Positions 51,502 through 60,966 of a stretch of DNA of 64,000 nt are shown here, piece after piece. The DNA is taken from positions 6,962,501-7,026,500 of the forward strand of contig NZ_CP009283.1 in NCBI RefSeq assembly GCF_000758625.1, in the 5' to 3' direction. The notes beneath the pieces are model-generated. The model was not told the origin of the DNA, searched no databases, and worked only from the letters and a program-made list of their open reading frames with translations. Position 1 is the first letter of the stretch. Every line of letters starts with the position of its first letter. Both the position numbers and the translations under genes were made by a program. Source of the stretch: Paenibacillus sp. FSL R7-0273. GTDB taxonomy: Bacteria > Bacillota > Bacilli > Paenibacillales > Paenibacillaceae.

Positions 51502-53154
51502 TTATACAACGGCCATAAACCGCTCCATATCCTCCTGAACCGTTGTAATGCCGCCGATACCGAAGTTATCGACCAGCACTTTAACCACGTTAGGCGACAG
51601 GAAGGCCGGCAGTGTAGGTCCGAGATGGATGTTTTTTACGCCCAGATGCAGCAGGGCCAGCAGCACGATCACAGCCTTTTGCTCATACCAGGCAATGTTA
51701 TAGGCAATCGGCAGGTCGTTGACATCGTCCAGGCCGAACACTTCCTTCAGCTTGAGGGCGATAACAACAAGGGAATAGGAGTCATTGCATTGGCCGGCGT
51801 CCAGCACACGCGGAATTCCGCCGATTGCGCCGAGATCCAGCTTGTTATATTTATACTTCGCACAGCCTGCGGTGAGGATAACAGTATCACCCGGCAGCTC
51901 GGAAGCAAAGTCGGTGTAGTAATTGCGGCTCTTCATCCGGCCGTCACAGCCCGCCATTACGAAGAACTGCTTGATTGCCCCGGTCTGCACCGCCTCAACC
52001 ACCTGATCCGCCACATTCATAACCGCCGCATGTGCGAAGCCGCCGACAATTTCGCCGGTTTCGATTTCTGTCGGAGCAGCGCATTCCTTGGCCTGGGCGA
52101 TAATCGCCGAGAAGTCCTTCTTGCCGTCCTCACCAGCCGGAATATGCTGCACTCCCGGGAAGCCGGTATTGCCTGTTGTATACAGACGGTCTTTATAACT
52201 GTCCTTAGGCGGCACGATGCAGTTCGTAGTCATCAGAATCGGACCGTTGAAGCTGGCGAACTCCTCGTTCTGCTTCCACCAGGCATTACCGTAGTTGCCG
52301 ACAAAATGGCTGTACTTCTTAAAAGCAGGATAATAGTGCGCCGGCAGCATCTCGCTGTGCGTATACACATCGACCCCGGTACCTTCCGTCTGCTTCAGCA
52401 GCTCCTCCATATCCTTGAGGTCATGACCGCTGATCAGAATGCCCGGATTACGGCCTACGCCTATGTTAACCTTGGTAATTTCCGGGTTGCCGTAGGTGGT
52501 TGTATTAGCCTGATCAAGCAGAGCCATTACATCGACGCCGAATTTGCCGCATTCCAGAACCAGAGCGGTAAGCTCACCGGCACTCAGGCTGTCATCCAGC
52601 GTTGCAGCAAGGCCTTTTTCCATAAAAGCATGTGCGCCTGTATCACCGAAGCCCAGCACCGCCGCATGCTCCATATAAGCCGCCATCCCCTTCAGCCCGT
52701 AGGTCAGCAGCTCGCGCAGGGAACGCACATCCTCATGCTCTGTCGCCAGAACGCCTACGGTCTCTGACTTGGCAATCAGCTCTTCATCTGTCTCAGCCGT
52801 CCAGGTCGCCGCATCATGATCAGCAAGCTCTGCTGCCGCTCCGGCCAGCTTCAGCCGGCTGCTCCACTGTTCACGGAGCTGAAGCCCTCTGCGGACACTG
52901 GACGTGAAGGCTTCAGGTACAAAATTGGCGTTAGTTATTGTTGCAAACAGACTCTCTATAATAAATTTATCGGTAACGGAATCAGTCATGCCAAGCTCCC
53001 GGCCTTTGCGTGCAAAAATGGAGATTCCCTTGAGCGTGTAAATCAACAGGTCCTGAAGATTGGCTACCTCACTGGTCTTTCCGCATACTCCCTGAATGGT
53101 ACAACCTGTTCCCTTCGCCGCTTCCTGACATTGAAAACAAAACATGCTGCTCAC
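51502..53154 (-). CDS. hcp: Hydroxylamine reductase (hybrid cluster protein)
   Basis: 550 residues from the GTG at 53154 (GAGGGAG 10 nt upstream; an ATG three codons in is the alternative). N-terminal cubane ligands [20 protein letters not shown], spacing Cx2Cx8Cx5C, the class I pattern. Hybrid-cluster ligands are visible downstream: His in [12 protein letters not shown], Cys in [21 protein letters not shown] and QCNDSYS. It reduces NO or hydroxylamine and belongs to nitrosative or anaerobic stress defence. It is divergent from a Crp/Fnr regulator with a perfect palindrome in between. Confidence 0.94.
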   Translation of the reverse strand: MSSMFCFQCQEAAKGTGCTIQGVCGKTSEVANLQDLLIYTLKGISIFARKGRELGMTDSVTDKFIIESLFATITNANFVPEAFTSSVRRGLQLREQWSSRLKLAGAAAELADHDAATWTAETDEELIAKSETVGVLATEHEDVRSLRELLTYGLKGMAAYMEHAAVLGFGDTGAHAFMEKGLAATLDDSLSAGELTALVLECGKFGVDVMALLDQANTTTYGNPEITKVNIGVGRNPGILISGHDLKDMEELLKQTEGTGVDVYTHSEMLPAHYYPAFKKYSHFVGNYGNAWWKQNEEFASFNGPILMTTNCIVPPKDSYKDRLYTTGNTGFPGVQHIPAGEDGKKDFSAIIAQAKECAAPTEIETGEIVGGFAHAAVMNVADQVVEAVQTGAIKQFFVMAGCDGRMKSRNYYTDFASELPGDTVILTAGCAKYKYNKLDLGAIGGIPRVLDAGQCNDSYSLVVIALKLKEVFGLDDVNDLPIAYNIAWYEQKAVIVLLALLHLGVKNIHLGPTLPAFLSPNVVKVLVDNFGIGGITTVQEDMERFMAVV

Positions 53155-53253
53155 TTGGCGCTCACTCCCTCAATATTAGTATTGTCTCGCTGGCAGGGCA
53201 CCGTTCGTCCCGCCTTTACAGTTACTGAATATTGTAGTAGACTTTCGCCATAC

Positions 53254-53277
53254 AATCGGTAACGGATGTTACCGATT
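53254..53277. promoter_or_regulatory. Crp/Fnr-type palindrome between hcp and its regulator
   Basis: Perfect 10-bp half-sites AATCGGTAAC and GTTACCGATT with a 4-bp GGAT spacer. The GTAAC-N4-GTTAC core is a Crp/Fnr-type geometry used by nitrosative-stress regulators. It lies 24 bp before the regulator start and about 100 bp upstream of hcp. Confidence 0.7.
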
Positions 53278-53300
53278 AAATTTAAATTTGGAGGAAGCCA

Positions 53301-54008
53301 ATGATACCTGATCCTGCCGTCCTGCAGTCCTGTCTGCTGTTCCGGGGCAAGTCCGCGGAAGAATTGGAGCTCCTCCTGCACAAAATGATCTATACGGTAG
53401 CTTCCTACCAGAAAAATATGCTGATCTTCGCTGAAGGGGATACTGCAGACCGGATCGGCATCATCCTCTCGGGGAGGGTAGAGGTACAGAAAACCCATCC
53501 GACCGGCAGCGGTGTGACCATCGCTCATCTGAGTGCGGGACAGACCATTGGTGAAGCCGTGCTGTTCCGCAAGGAGAATCTCGTTCCGGCCACCGTCACG
53601 GCCACTGGCCCCTGCGCGATCATGTTCATCAGCAAGCAGGAGCTGCTGGGGCTGTTCTCTGCCGATACGGACATCCTGACCCGTTTTATTGAGAATCTGT
53701 CCGAGCGGCTGGTGCTCGTCAACCGCAAAATCGAGATGCTGTCCGCAGGCCCCCTGCGGCGGCGGATGATTTATTTCCTGCTGGAGCAGGCAGTGCAGCA
53801 GGCCTCAGACCATATCCGCCTGCCGTTCAGCCGCAAGGAATGGGCGGAGCATCTGAACACCGCACGTCCGTCACTCTCGCGTGAAATGGGCTATCTGCGC
53901 GACACGGGCTGGATCGAATTCAAGGGCAGCCGCATAACGCTGCTTAACCGGAAGGCGATGCATGACTTTATCCGTACCGACAGCCAGAACGCCGGCCCGG
54001 ACAAATAA
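53301..54008 (+). CDS. Crp/Fnr-family regulator, likely activator of hcp
   Basis: 235 residues. The cyclic-nucleotide-binding-like beta barrel (LFRGKSAEELELLLH to GPCAIMFISKQELL) lacks the Fnr Fe-S cysteines. The C-terminal HTH is LPFSRKEWAEHLNTARPSLSREMGYLRDTGWIEFKG. The ribosome-binding site is TGGAGG. It resembles HcpR/NnrR-type sensors of NO or nitrite. The ALDH gene begins 32 nt downstream, so they are likely cotranscribed. Ligand unknown. Confidence 0.9.
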   Translation: MIPDPAVLQSCLLFRGKSAEELELLLHKMIYTVASYQKNMLIFAEGDTADRIGIILSGRVEVQKTHPTGSGVTIAHLSAGQTIGEAVLFRKENLVPATVTATGPCAIMFISKQELLGLFSADTDILTRFIENLSERLVLVNRKIEMLSAGPLRRRMIYFLLEQAVQQASDHIRLPFSRKEWAEHLNTARPSLSREMGYLRDTGWIEFKGSRITLLNRKAMHDFIRTDSQNAGPDK

Positions 54009-54040
54009 CCATCCGGATACATATTATGGAGGGATACACA

Positions 54041-55432
54041 ATGTCTGAAGCAACTGCATCAAGCATCGGCCGGATACTGGCTGAGCATAAGGAGTTTTTT
54101 GATAAAGGAACAACGAAAGACCCTGCCTTCCGGGTCACCCAGCTGCAGAAGCTGAAGGACGCTATCCGCAGGTATGAGCCACAAATTATAGAAGCGCTCC
54201 GCAAGGATCTCCACAAGAGCGAATTCGAGGCCTATGCTACGGAGATCGGCTTCACGCTGGAGAGCATCAGCTATATGATGAAGCATCTGCGCCGCTGGGC
54301 CAAGCCCGCCAGGGTCAAATCACCGCTGCATATGTTTCCCTCCAAAAGCCTGATCCTCAGCGAGCCTTACGGCACCGTGCTTATTATCGGCCCGTTCAAT
54401 TATCCGTTCCAGCTGCTGATCGAGCCGCTGATTGGGGCACTCGCCGCCGGCAACTGTGCCGTCCTGAAGCCGTCAGAGAGCACACCGGCCGTCGCGGCAG
54501 TTATTGAAGACATGATCAGGGAAACCTTTGAGCCCGGTTATGTCCGGGTTATCCAGGGCGAGAAGGAAACGACCAATCTGCTGATTCACGCCAAATTCGA
54601 CTATATTTTCTTCACAGGAAGCGTTCCGGTCGGCAAAATCGTTATGGAGGCTGCCGCCAAGCAGCTTGTACCCGTAACCCTGGAGCTGGGCGGCAAAAGT
54701 CCGGTCATTGTTGACCAAAGCGCCAATCTGGAAACAGCGGCAAAGCGGATTGTCTGGGGCAAGCTGATCAACGCCGGCCAGACCTGCATCGCGCCCGATT
54801 ACCTGCTGGTTCACCGTTCGGTTGCGGCAAAGCTGATCAGTCTGATGAAGCAGCAGATTACTGCCTTTTACGGAGAGGATGCCTTGAAGAATCCGGACTA
54901 CGGGCGGATCGTCAATGAACGGCAGCACCAGCGGATAGCCGGGATGATTGAGAAGGACCGCTCTAAGGTGATTATGGGCGGAGCAGCGGATGCCGGAGAA
55001 TTATATATTGAACCGACTCTGATCTATCCGGCTGTCTGGAGCGATGCTTCCATGGAGGATGAAATTTTCGGGCCGGTGCTGCCGATTCTGGAATATGAAT
55101 CGCTGGAGGAGGCAATCAGCGATATTAAGGAGCGGCCGAAGCCGCTTGCGCTGTATTTATTCACCGAAGACAAGCAGGCGGAGCAGAAGGTGCTGGACAA
55201 TGTCTCCTTCGGAGGAGGCTGTGTGAACGATACGATCAGCCATGTCGCCAGCTCCCGTCTTCCGTTCGGCGGTGTGGGGAATTCCGGTATCGGCGGTTAC
55301 CACGGCAAGCATAGCTTTGACCTGTTCTCACACCGCAAGAGTGTTGTGAAACGAAGCGCGAAGATTGATCCGGGCATCGTCTATCCGCCTTACGGCAACA
55401 AGGTCAGTCTGGTGCGCAGGCTTTTGAAGTAG
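54041..55432 (+). CDS. Aldehyde dehydrogenase (class 3-like)
   Basis: 463 residues from the ATG at 54041 (GGAGGG 8 nt upstream; an ATG at 54026 precedes that site). IIGPFNYPFQLLIEPLIGALAAGNCAVLKPSE for NAD(P) binding, general base Glu in LELGGKSPVIV, catalytic Cys249 in NAGQTCIAPDY, EDEIFGPVLPIL, and a basic tail KIDPGIVYPPYGNK. Short-length ALDHs of this type oxidise fatty or lipid-peroxidation aldehydes. It may be part of the stress operon with the Crp/Fnr gene. Confidence 0.92.
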   Translation: MSEATASSIGRILAEHKEFFDKGTTKDPAFRVTQLQKLKDAIRRYEPQIIEALRKDLHKSEFEAYATEIGFTLESISYMMKHLRRWAKPARVKSPLHMFPSKSLILSEPYGTVLIIGPFNYPFQLLIEPLIGALAAGNCAVLKPSESTPAVAAVIEDMIRETFEPGYVRVIQGEKETTNLLIHAKFDYIFFTGSVPVGKIVMEAAAKQLVPVTLELGGKSPVIVDQSANLETAAKRIVWGKLINAGQTCIAPDYLLVHRSVAAKLISLMKQQITAFYGEDALKNPDYGRIVNERQHQRIAGMIEKDRSKVIMGGAADAGELYIEPTLIYPAVWSDASMEDEIFGPVLPILEYESLEEAISDIKERPKPLALYLFTEDKQAEQKVLDNVSFGGGCVNDTISHVASSRLPFGGVGNSGIGGYHGKHSFDLFSHRKSVVKRSAKIDPGIVYPPYGNKVSLVRRLLK

Positions 55433-55474
55433 CTGGATTATAACGCAATTGAACGGAAAGCGGGGAATGCAGGA

Positions 55475-55867
55475 ATGGAACGCAAGCAGGTATTTACAGG
55501 CTCACCCTGGGAATCATCCGTGGGCTACTGCCGGGCTTTAAGAATCGGGGACCGGATAGAGGTAGCCGGTACAACCGCTATGCGGAATGGAGAAGTTGCC
55601 TTTGCCGGCAATCCCTATGAGCAGACCAAATTCATTCTGCAGACCATTGAGCAGGCGCTGGCTGATCTCGGGGCCGGCATGAACCATGTGGTCCGGACCA
55701 GAATGTATGTTACGGACATCTCGAAGTGGGAGGAATACGGCAGGGCACACGGCGAATTCTTCCGTGACATCCAGCCGGTTGCCACCATGGTTGAGGTCAA
55801 GGCGCTGATTGATCCCCAGCTGCTGATTGAGATCGAGGCCGAGGCGGTTGCACCTCAATCCCTCTAG
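55475..55867 (+). CDS. RidA (YjgF/YER057c/UK114) family protein
   Basis: 130 residues, the usual size. Family hallmarks: GYCRALRIGDRIEVAGTTA, FILQTIEQALADLGAGMNHVVRTRMYVTDISKW (the conserved Arg of RTRMYV binds the enamine/imine carboxylate) and MVEVKALIDPQLLIEIEAEAV. It hydrolyses reactive 2-aminoacrylate-type imines or a related intermediate. It lies 43 bp after the ALDH gene, on the same strand. Confidence 0.92.
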   Translation: MERKQVFTGSPWESSVGYCRALRIGDRIEVAGTTAMRNGEVAFAGNPYEQTKFILQTIEQALADLGAGMNHVVRTRMYVTDISKWEEYGRAHGEFFRDIQPVATMVEVKALIDPQLLIEIEAEAVAPQSL

Positions 55868-55912
55868 AGCTGCTGCATAGCTATAGCATAGCTTCTAAAG
55901 TCACGCATGTAT

Positions 55913-55953
55913 AAAAGGCTGCCGTCTCTTCCCGGAGACGGCAGCCTTTTCAT
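55913..55953. terminator. Bidirectional terminator between ridA-like and GGDEF-EAL genes
   Basis: A 16-bp perfect stem, AAAAGGCTGCCGTCTC pairing with GAGACGGCAGCCTTTT, between converging genes. Confidence 0.9.
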
Positions 55954-55964
55954 TTAACCCGTGC

Positions 55965-58919
55965 CTAACCTACCCGCCGCTCCTTCACCCACTCAGCCAC
56001 ATCCTTCTGCGGGATCGGCTTGCTGATGAAGTAGCCCTGAATCTTGTCACAGCGGGTCCGCTCCAGGAAAGCGAGCTGCTCCGGTGTCTCGACTCCTTCA
56101 GCCGTGACGCCCAGCCCCATGTCATGCCCGATGGTGACAATTGAGCGGGCCAGCGACATATTGTTAGGTGTATCGATGCTGTCGATGAACGATTTGTCGA
56201 TTTTGAGTGTTGTAATCGGCAGCTGCTTCAGGTAGCTGAGGGAGGAATAGCCTGTCCCGAAATCATCCAGCGCGATGCCGATTCCTCTTGTCTTCAGCGC
56301 CTCCAGCTTGGAGCTGATCTCCTCAAACGACTCCATGAAGATCGACTCTGTAATCTCCAGCTCCAGGCACTCCGGCGGCAGGCCCGTCTCCTGCAGAATG
56401 CCCAGCACCATATCCGTGAAATCCTCCAGCATCAGCTGGATAACGGAAATATTCACAGAGACATGGTAGCCTCCATGGCTTTTGCCGTTCAGTTCTTTTA
56501 TGAAGCGGCAGGCTGTCCGGAGCACCCATTCCCCGATCGGGACAATCAGCCGGCAGTCCTCGGCAATTTTGATGAAGGACAGCGGTGAAACAAAGCCGAG
56601 CACCGGGCTGTTCCAGCGGATCAGCGCCTCAAACCCCCAGATTTCACCGGAAGCCGTATCCACCAGCGGCTGATAATGCAGCGACAGCTCCTGATTGGTG
56701 ATCGCGCCGCGCAGATGCGTCTCTATAACCATCCGCTCGTCGAAATGCTGCTGCATATCCCGTCCGTAGACGACATAGGTTCCTTTGCCGGCTTCCTTTG
56801 CCTTATACATGGCTATATCTGCATTCTTCAGTAATTCCTCCGCATTTCCCCCGTTCTCCGGATATTGGGCGATGCCGATGCTGGCCGAAATATGCACAAC
56901 GCTGGCATGCAGCTCGAACGGCTCCTTGAAGCCCTGCACCAGGGATTCTGCATAAGCAACAACTTCACTGAAGCCCCTGTTATCCTGGAACAGAATGACG
57001 AATTCATCTCCGCCGAACCGGAAATGCTTGCTGCGGCCATCCCCCAGCTTCAGCAGCCGCTCCCCTACTTTTACAAGCAGCTCATCGCCAAAGGTATGCC
57101 CCAGTGTATCATTTATATATTTAAAGTTATCTATATCGAGAAAAAACAGGGCAGCATGACCGCCGGTCTGCTCCTTGATGAACTGACCCAGCGCCTCCGT
57201 CAGCGACAGCCGGTTCGGGAGTCCGCTAAGCACATCGTTGTAGGCCAGCATCCGGTACCTCTCTTCACTCGTCTGCAGCAGCGACTGATTCTCCACAACC
57301 TTGTTGTACTGCTCCAGCAGCTCATCCTGCAGGGCGGTAAGCTCCTCATAGGTGGACTCCAGCTCCTGATAGCTCATCTGCAGCTTGCTCTCATAGCCCT
57401 TGCGGTCGGTCACATCAACCATGGAGCCGGCAAACCGGACGAAGCCGCCGCCGGAGTTGCGCAGCACCTTGCCCCTGGTCTGCAGCCACTTGTACTCTCC
57501 AGATTTGCTCCGTATCCTGAATTCACTGTAGTAATAGGAGCTGCGGCCTTCCAGATGATTGGCACGCTGCCGGCTTTCATCATCGGCATCCTCAGGGTGG
57601 ACAAGCTCCATCCAGCCCTTCCGGGCCTCCTTTAGCTCATCCCGTTCGTAGCCGAGCAGCTCATACCAGCTGTCCGAGAAATAATAGGTCATACTCGACA
57701 TATCGACATCCCAGATCACTGCATCCGAGCCGTAGGTCGCCACCGCGAAGCGCTCATTGCTTTTTTCCAGATTGCTGCGGATCTTCTTCACAAGCTGTAC
57801 ATAGAACAGCAGTATCAGAATAAAGGATAACAGCACGGCAAAGGCCGCAATAATACTCAGCACAAGCACCTTGTACGTTTCGTAAAAGGAAAACGGCTTG
57901 TTAATAATCTCGCTGCCCTCCGGAAGCTGTGCGGCAGAAACTCCGAACCGCTGCAGTTCATTGTAATCAAAAACATTACGGACACTGCTGTTATCCACCA
58001 CAGGGATCGCATCAGCCCTTTCGCCCTCCAGAATCCGTACGGCCAGACCGGCTGCAGTCTCCCCCTGGATCATGCCGCTGATCAGGCTGCCGCCGAAGGC
58101 ACCGTGATTCAGGCCAAAATCATAGATATGATATACCGGAACACTGCTGCTCTCACCCAGTTCGCCTGAAAAGCGGTCAAACTCTACTGTGCGCCCCGTC
58201 GAATCGCTATAATATGTAGTCATAAGCACGATACTGTCAGACGAAAGAGCCGATACCTGGTCGATAATCTCCTGTTTGGAGAAGCGGTTCATGGGATACA
58301 GCTGCAGCTCCGGGTCCAGCGCGGACAGCTGCTCCTTGACCATTGTGCCGGTGGACAGCCCGCTTTCTGTATTGTCATATAAAATGTATACCTTTTTAAT
58401 ATCAGGATTGATCTCCTGCGCCATTTCGATGGTCTTGACAGGGTTAATCTCTTCAATTACACCGGTAATGTTGCCGGGATCGCCCAGGCTCTCCACCCCC
58501 AGCTCATTAATACCGCTGAAGATGACCGGTGCATTGTCCAGAATTTCACCGCGGTACTTCAGTGCGAAGCTCAGCGCAGCATCATCCGTAACCATGATCG
58601 CATCGATATGGACAGACTGGTATTTCAGCTTGATGGTCTGATAGAAGTGCTCCAGATTGTCTTGGCCGGGGTAACGCTTCCAGTCCATATACTCACTGTA
58701 AATCAGCGGCTGTGCGGGCGCATTCTTAAGCGTCTGCTCAATGCCGGCTCCCTGCTCGTCCGTCCAGGCAAATCCTTTGTGATACGAGTGCAGCACCAGC
58801 ACATTGGGAGGCGGCAGCTCTTCTGCCCTTGCCTGTTCAGGCTGACCGAACACTCCGCAGAGCAAAATAAGCAGCACGAGCCAGTTAAACACCTTGAGAT
58901 TGATTTGTCTTACGTCCAT
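55965..58919 (-). CDS. Membrane GGDEF-EAL cyclic di-GMP enzyme with ABC-binding-protein-like sensor
   Basis: 984 residues from the ATG at 58919 (GGGAGTG 7 nt upstream). In order: signal peptide (cut near ARA-EE, residue ~32); extracytoplasmic ABC_sub_bind-type sensor (40-340, NVLVLHSYHKGFAWTDEQ, DAIMVTDDAALSFAL, KKVYILYDNTESGLSTG); one membrane helix (~350-380); PAS (~395-520); coiled coil; GGDEF (GGDEF at 636-640, no RxxD I-site before it); EAL (EAL at 764-766). The EAL residues needed for hydrolysis are present (VSVNIS, LELEITES, ALDDFGTGYSS, LKIDKSF, AEGVET), so phosphodiesterase activity is likely; cyclase activity is possible because GGDEF is intact. The sensed ligand is probably a small organic molecule. 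Confidence 0.94.
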   Translation of the reverse strand: MDVRQINLKVFNWLVLLILLCGVFGQPEQARAEELPPPNVLVLHSYHKGFAWTDEQGAGIEQTLKNAPAQPLIYSEYMDWKRYPGQDNLEHFYQTIKLKYQSVHIDAIMVTDDAALSFALKYRGEILDNAPVIFSGINELGVESLGDPGNITGVIEEINPVKTIEMAQEINPDIKKVYILYDNTESGLSTGTMVKEQLSALDPELQLYPMNRFSKQEIIDQVSALSSDSIVLMTTYYSDSTGRTVEFDRFSGELGESSSVPVYHIYDFGLNHGAFGGSLISGMIQGETAAGLAVRILEGERADAIPVVDNSSVRNVFDYNELQRFGVSAAQLPEGSEIINKPFSFYETYKVLVLSIIAAFAVLLSFILILLFYVQLVKKIRSNLEKSNERFAVATYGSDAVIWDVDMSSMTYYFSDSWYELLGYERDELKEARKGWMELVHPEDADDESRQRANHLEGRSSYYYSEFRIRSKSGEYKWLQTRGKVLRNSGGGFVRFAGSMVDVTDRKGYESKLQMSYQELESTYEELTALQDELLEQYNKVVENQSLLQTSEERYRMLAYNDVLSGLPNRLSLTEALGQFIKEQTGGHAALFFLDIDNFKYINDTLGHTFGDELLVKVGERLLKLGDGRSKHFRFGGDEFVILFQDNRGFSEVVAYAESLVQGFKEPFELHASVVHISASIGIAQYPENGGNAEELLKNADIAMYKAKEAGKGTYVVYGRDMQQHFDERMVIETHLRGAITNQELSLHYQPLVDTASGEIWGFEALIRWNSPVLGFVSPLSFIKIAEDCRLIVPIGEWVLRTACRFIKELNGKSHGGYHVSVNISVIQLMLEDFTDMVLGILQETGLPPECLELEITESIFMESFEEISSKLEALKTRGIGIALDDFGTGYSSLSYLKQLPITTLKIDKSFIDSIDTPNNMSLARSIVTIGHDMGLGVTAEGVETPEQLAFLERTRCDKIQGYFISKPIPQKDVAEWVKERRVG

Positions 58920-59321
58920 GTTCACACTCCCATTCATCCATCTCAAAGTTAAAAAACGGAAGGCTTCGACAATAATTCATTCGGGCGGGCCCCTTCCCCA
59001 TTCTCTTTCACTCGGGAAAATGTTAAATGCTGCTCAGTTCGGGACATGCTGCTTATGTATAGGCTTATGGGAGTAGATCAATTCTGCGGTAACCGGTGAC
59101 TTTCTTATATTTAATTATAGGGTGAAACACTAATTTTTGAAATAAAGAATAGCGTAAATAGCTAGATATATAGAACTAGAAAATATACAAAAAACGGGAG
59201 AATCTGCGGACAATCTATATTATGTATCAACAGCGCTGGAAAGCGGCCCGTAAATAGACACCGGCACCGGCAGCACGATAAAATAAAGCTGCTAAGAACC
59301 GCTCAGGACAGGAGGCTTACC
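58920..59321. other. Divergent intergenic region, GGDEF-EAL and LacI genes
   Basis: 402 bp, AT-rich in the middle. It must hold both promoters; a 4-1-4 dyad, CGGTAACCG, sits near 59090. I see no clear hexamer pair, RNA element or gene. Confidence 0.45.
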
Positions 59322-60299
59322 ATGCCTACAATTAAGGACGTGGCGCTAAAAGCGGGCGTCTCGGTCACCACCGTTTCCCGGGTGCTGAACAACAGGGGAT
59401 ATTTAAGCGAGGAACTGAAAAAAAAGGTACTGCAGGCCATGGACGAGCTGAATTACCGCCCTAACGAGCTGGCCCGTTCGCTCAGCCGTTCAAGGTCGAA
59501 TATTATCGGACTGATTATCCCCAGCGTTGCCCATCCTTTTTTCGGGGAGCTTACCGGCTATATTGAGGAGCACGCCTACCACAGCGGCTGCAAGCTCCTG
59601 CTCTGCAACTCACAGCAGGATAAGCAAAAGGAGCTGGAGTATATCGATATGCTGCGCGCCAGCCGGGTTGACGGGATCATTATGGGCAGCCACACGCTGG
59701 AGGTGGAGGCCTACCAGCAGATGAATCTGCCTCTGGTCACCTTTGACCGGCAGATTTCGCCCGCCATTCCTTACGTCTGCTCCGACAACTATCAGGGCGG
59801 CGTGCTGGCCACCCGTCTCCTGATTGACAAAGGCTGCCGGCAGCTTGCCCATATCGGCGGCCATCCCGGCCTGAATATCCTGTCCGGTCTGCGCTTTGAG
59901 GCGTTTGCCGCTACTGCGCAGGCGCAGCATATCCCGTATACGCTGCTGCATACGGATGACAACAGCTTCGATGTCGGGGCCTATGAGCGGCTGCTCGATC
60001 AGCTGTTCCGCGAGCAGCCCGGCACGGACGGCATCTTTGCCGGCAGTGATATCATCGCGGCGTATGCACTCAAGGCCTGCCGGGAGCATGGCCGGCGGGT
60101 GCCGGAGGATGTGCGTATTGTCGGCTATGACGGCATCGCCCTGCGCAGCATGCTCGGGCCTGCGCTCAGCACCATCCGCCAGCCCATCGAGGCCATGGGC
60201 AAGCTGGCCGTCGATCTGATTCTCCGCCAGGTGCACGGCGCACCGGTCTCCGCCAAGTACGTGCTGCCGGTTGAGTTAGAGGCAGGGGAGACGGCCTAA
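59322..60299 (+). CDS. LacI-family transcriptional regulator
   Basis: 325 residues. N-terminal HTH TIKDVALKAGVSVTTVSRVLNNRGYLSEELKKKVLQAMDELNYRPNELARSLSRSRSN, hinge helix, then a sugar-binding-protein-like domain (IIGLIIPSVAHPFFGELTGYIEEHAY onward, with DGIFAGSDIIAAYALKA and GYDGIALRSMLGPALSTIRQP). It represses sugar genes until its effector binds. The convergent GH65 phosphorylase/ABC permease operon 0.7 kb away is the likely target. The ribosome-binding site is CAGGAGG. Confidence 0.9.
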   Translation: MPTIKDVALKAGVSVTTVSRVLNNRGYLSEELKKKVLQAMDELNYRPNELARSLSRSRSNIIGLIIPSVAHPFFGELTGYIEEHAYHSGCKLLLCNSQQDKQKELEYIDMLRASRVDGIIMGSHTLEVEAYQQMNLPLVTFDRQISPAIPYVCSDNYQGGVLATRLLIDKGCRQLAHIGGHPGLNILSGLRFEAFAATAQAQHIPYTLLHTDDNSFDVGAYERLLDQLFREQPGTDGIFAGSDIIAAYALKACREHGRRVPEDVRIVGYDGIALRSMLGPALSTIRQPIEAMGKLAVDLILRQVHGAPVSAKYVLPVELEAGETA

Positions 60300-60520
60300 G
60301 GGATGATGCAGCCGGGTAACGGTTAGAGATGATGGCAGCGGGGCGTTGATGGCAGCAGAGCAGATCTGTCGCTTGTAATGCCTATTATTAATCGAATGCT
60401 ATGCTTGAATACGCCGGATATCCGTCCCTGCAGCTCATGAGCGCTTTTGATCGGGAGTAACCGAGTATTTGACACCTTGCTGTTTATTTCGACAGCATAC
60501 GATCTTTAGTCGTACACCGA

Positions 60521-60557
60521 GCAACCACTCCTAATTATTAGGAGTGGTTGCCTTAAT
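60521..60557 (+). terminator. Terminator-like hairpin downstream of the LacI gene
   Basis: GCAACCACTCCTAA pairs with TTAGGAGTGGTTGC around a 3-nt loop, followed by CTTAATAT. It is 220 bp after the stop, so it may end a long 3' UTR or an unseen small RNA. Confidence 0.65.
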
Positions 60558-60633
60558 ATCCGTGTCTTTTAATTACTCCGAAATAGATCCGCCCGACTCC
60601 TGCATTTTAGTCAAATTGATAACCTCACGGGCA

Positions 60634-60823
60634 ATTAAGCGGATTTCCGCAACCTAATTATTCAGACTACCCCTAGAATTAGAGATTAAGTGGAAAATAG
60701 CAAGCTAATACCTTACATCCCTTTATCAAAGGGAGATTAACTCCGAAATAGATGGCAAAAATCCAACTAAAACTGATATAGCCCGGAAATTCCGTTTTTA
60801 GGTGGCGTATTTCCACCTAAATG
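60634..60823. repeat. Single diverged copy of the four-motif element
   Basis: Four 23-25-bp imperfect palindromes start at 60634, 60685, 60747 and 60797, spacing 51/62/50. Examples: TTAAGCGGATTTCCGC followed by AACCTAA, and the near-perfect TTAGGTGG, CGTATTT, CCACCTAA. Spacer sequence is unrelated to the 39-kb units, but motif count and spacing match. Confidence 0.75.
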
Positions 60824-60914
60824 GACGGGGGCGTTGGCGGCAGCCACAGTATTCCAGCAGAGCATAAACCAGCTGTTCCCGTTAGAATTTCCAGTCAAAT
60901 CAACTCCGGAAGAA

Positions 60915-60966
60915 AGCAAAGAATCCCTCTGCACCCCGTCTGGCGGGTAAAGAGGGACTCTTTGCT
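60915..60966 (-). terminator. Terminator of the GH65 operon
   Basis: AGCAAAGAATCCCTCT pairs with AGAGGGACTCTTTGCT with one mismatch; the 3' arm on the minus strand runs into TTTGCTTTCTT. It overlaps the stop codon. Confidence 0.75.

Larger units (their letters stand above)
60300..60964. other. Intergenic region with a terminator and a diverged repeat element
   Basis: 665 bp without a gene. It holds the LacI-side terminator (60521-60551), the diverged four-motif element (60634-60823) and the GH65-side terminator (60915-60966). Confidence 0.7.

Noticed and set aside
51625..52767. 380-residue open frame on the plus strand
   Set aside because: Antisense to hcp, which has all its cluster ligands; the plus-strand product has no domain.
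60521..60551. Small RNA gene
   Set aside because: Only a terminator-like hairpin is clear; no upstream promoter with good hexamers could be matched to it.
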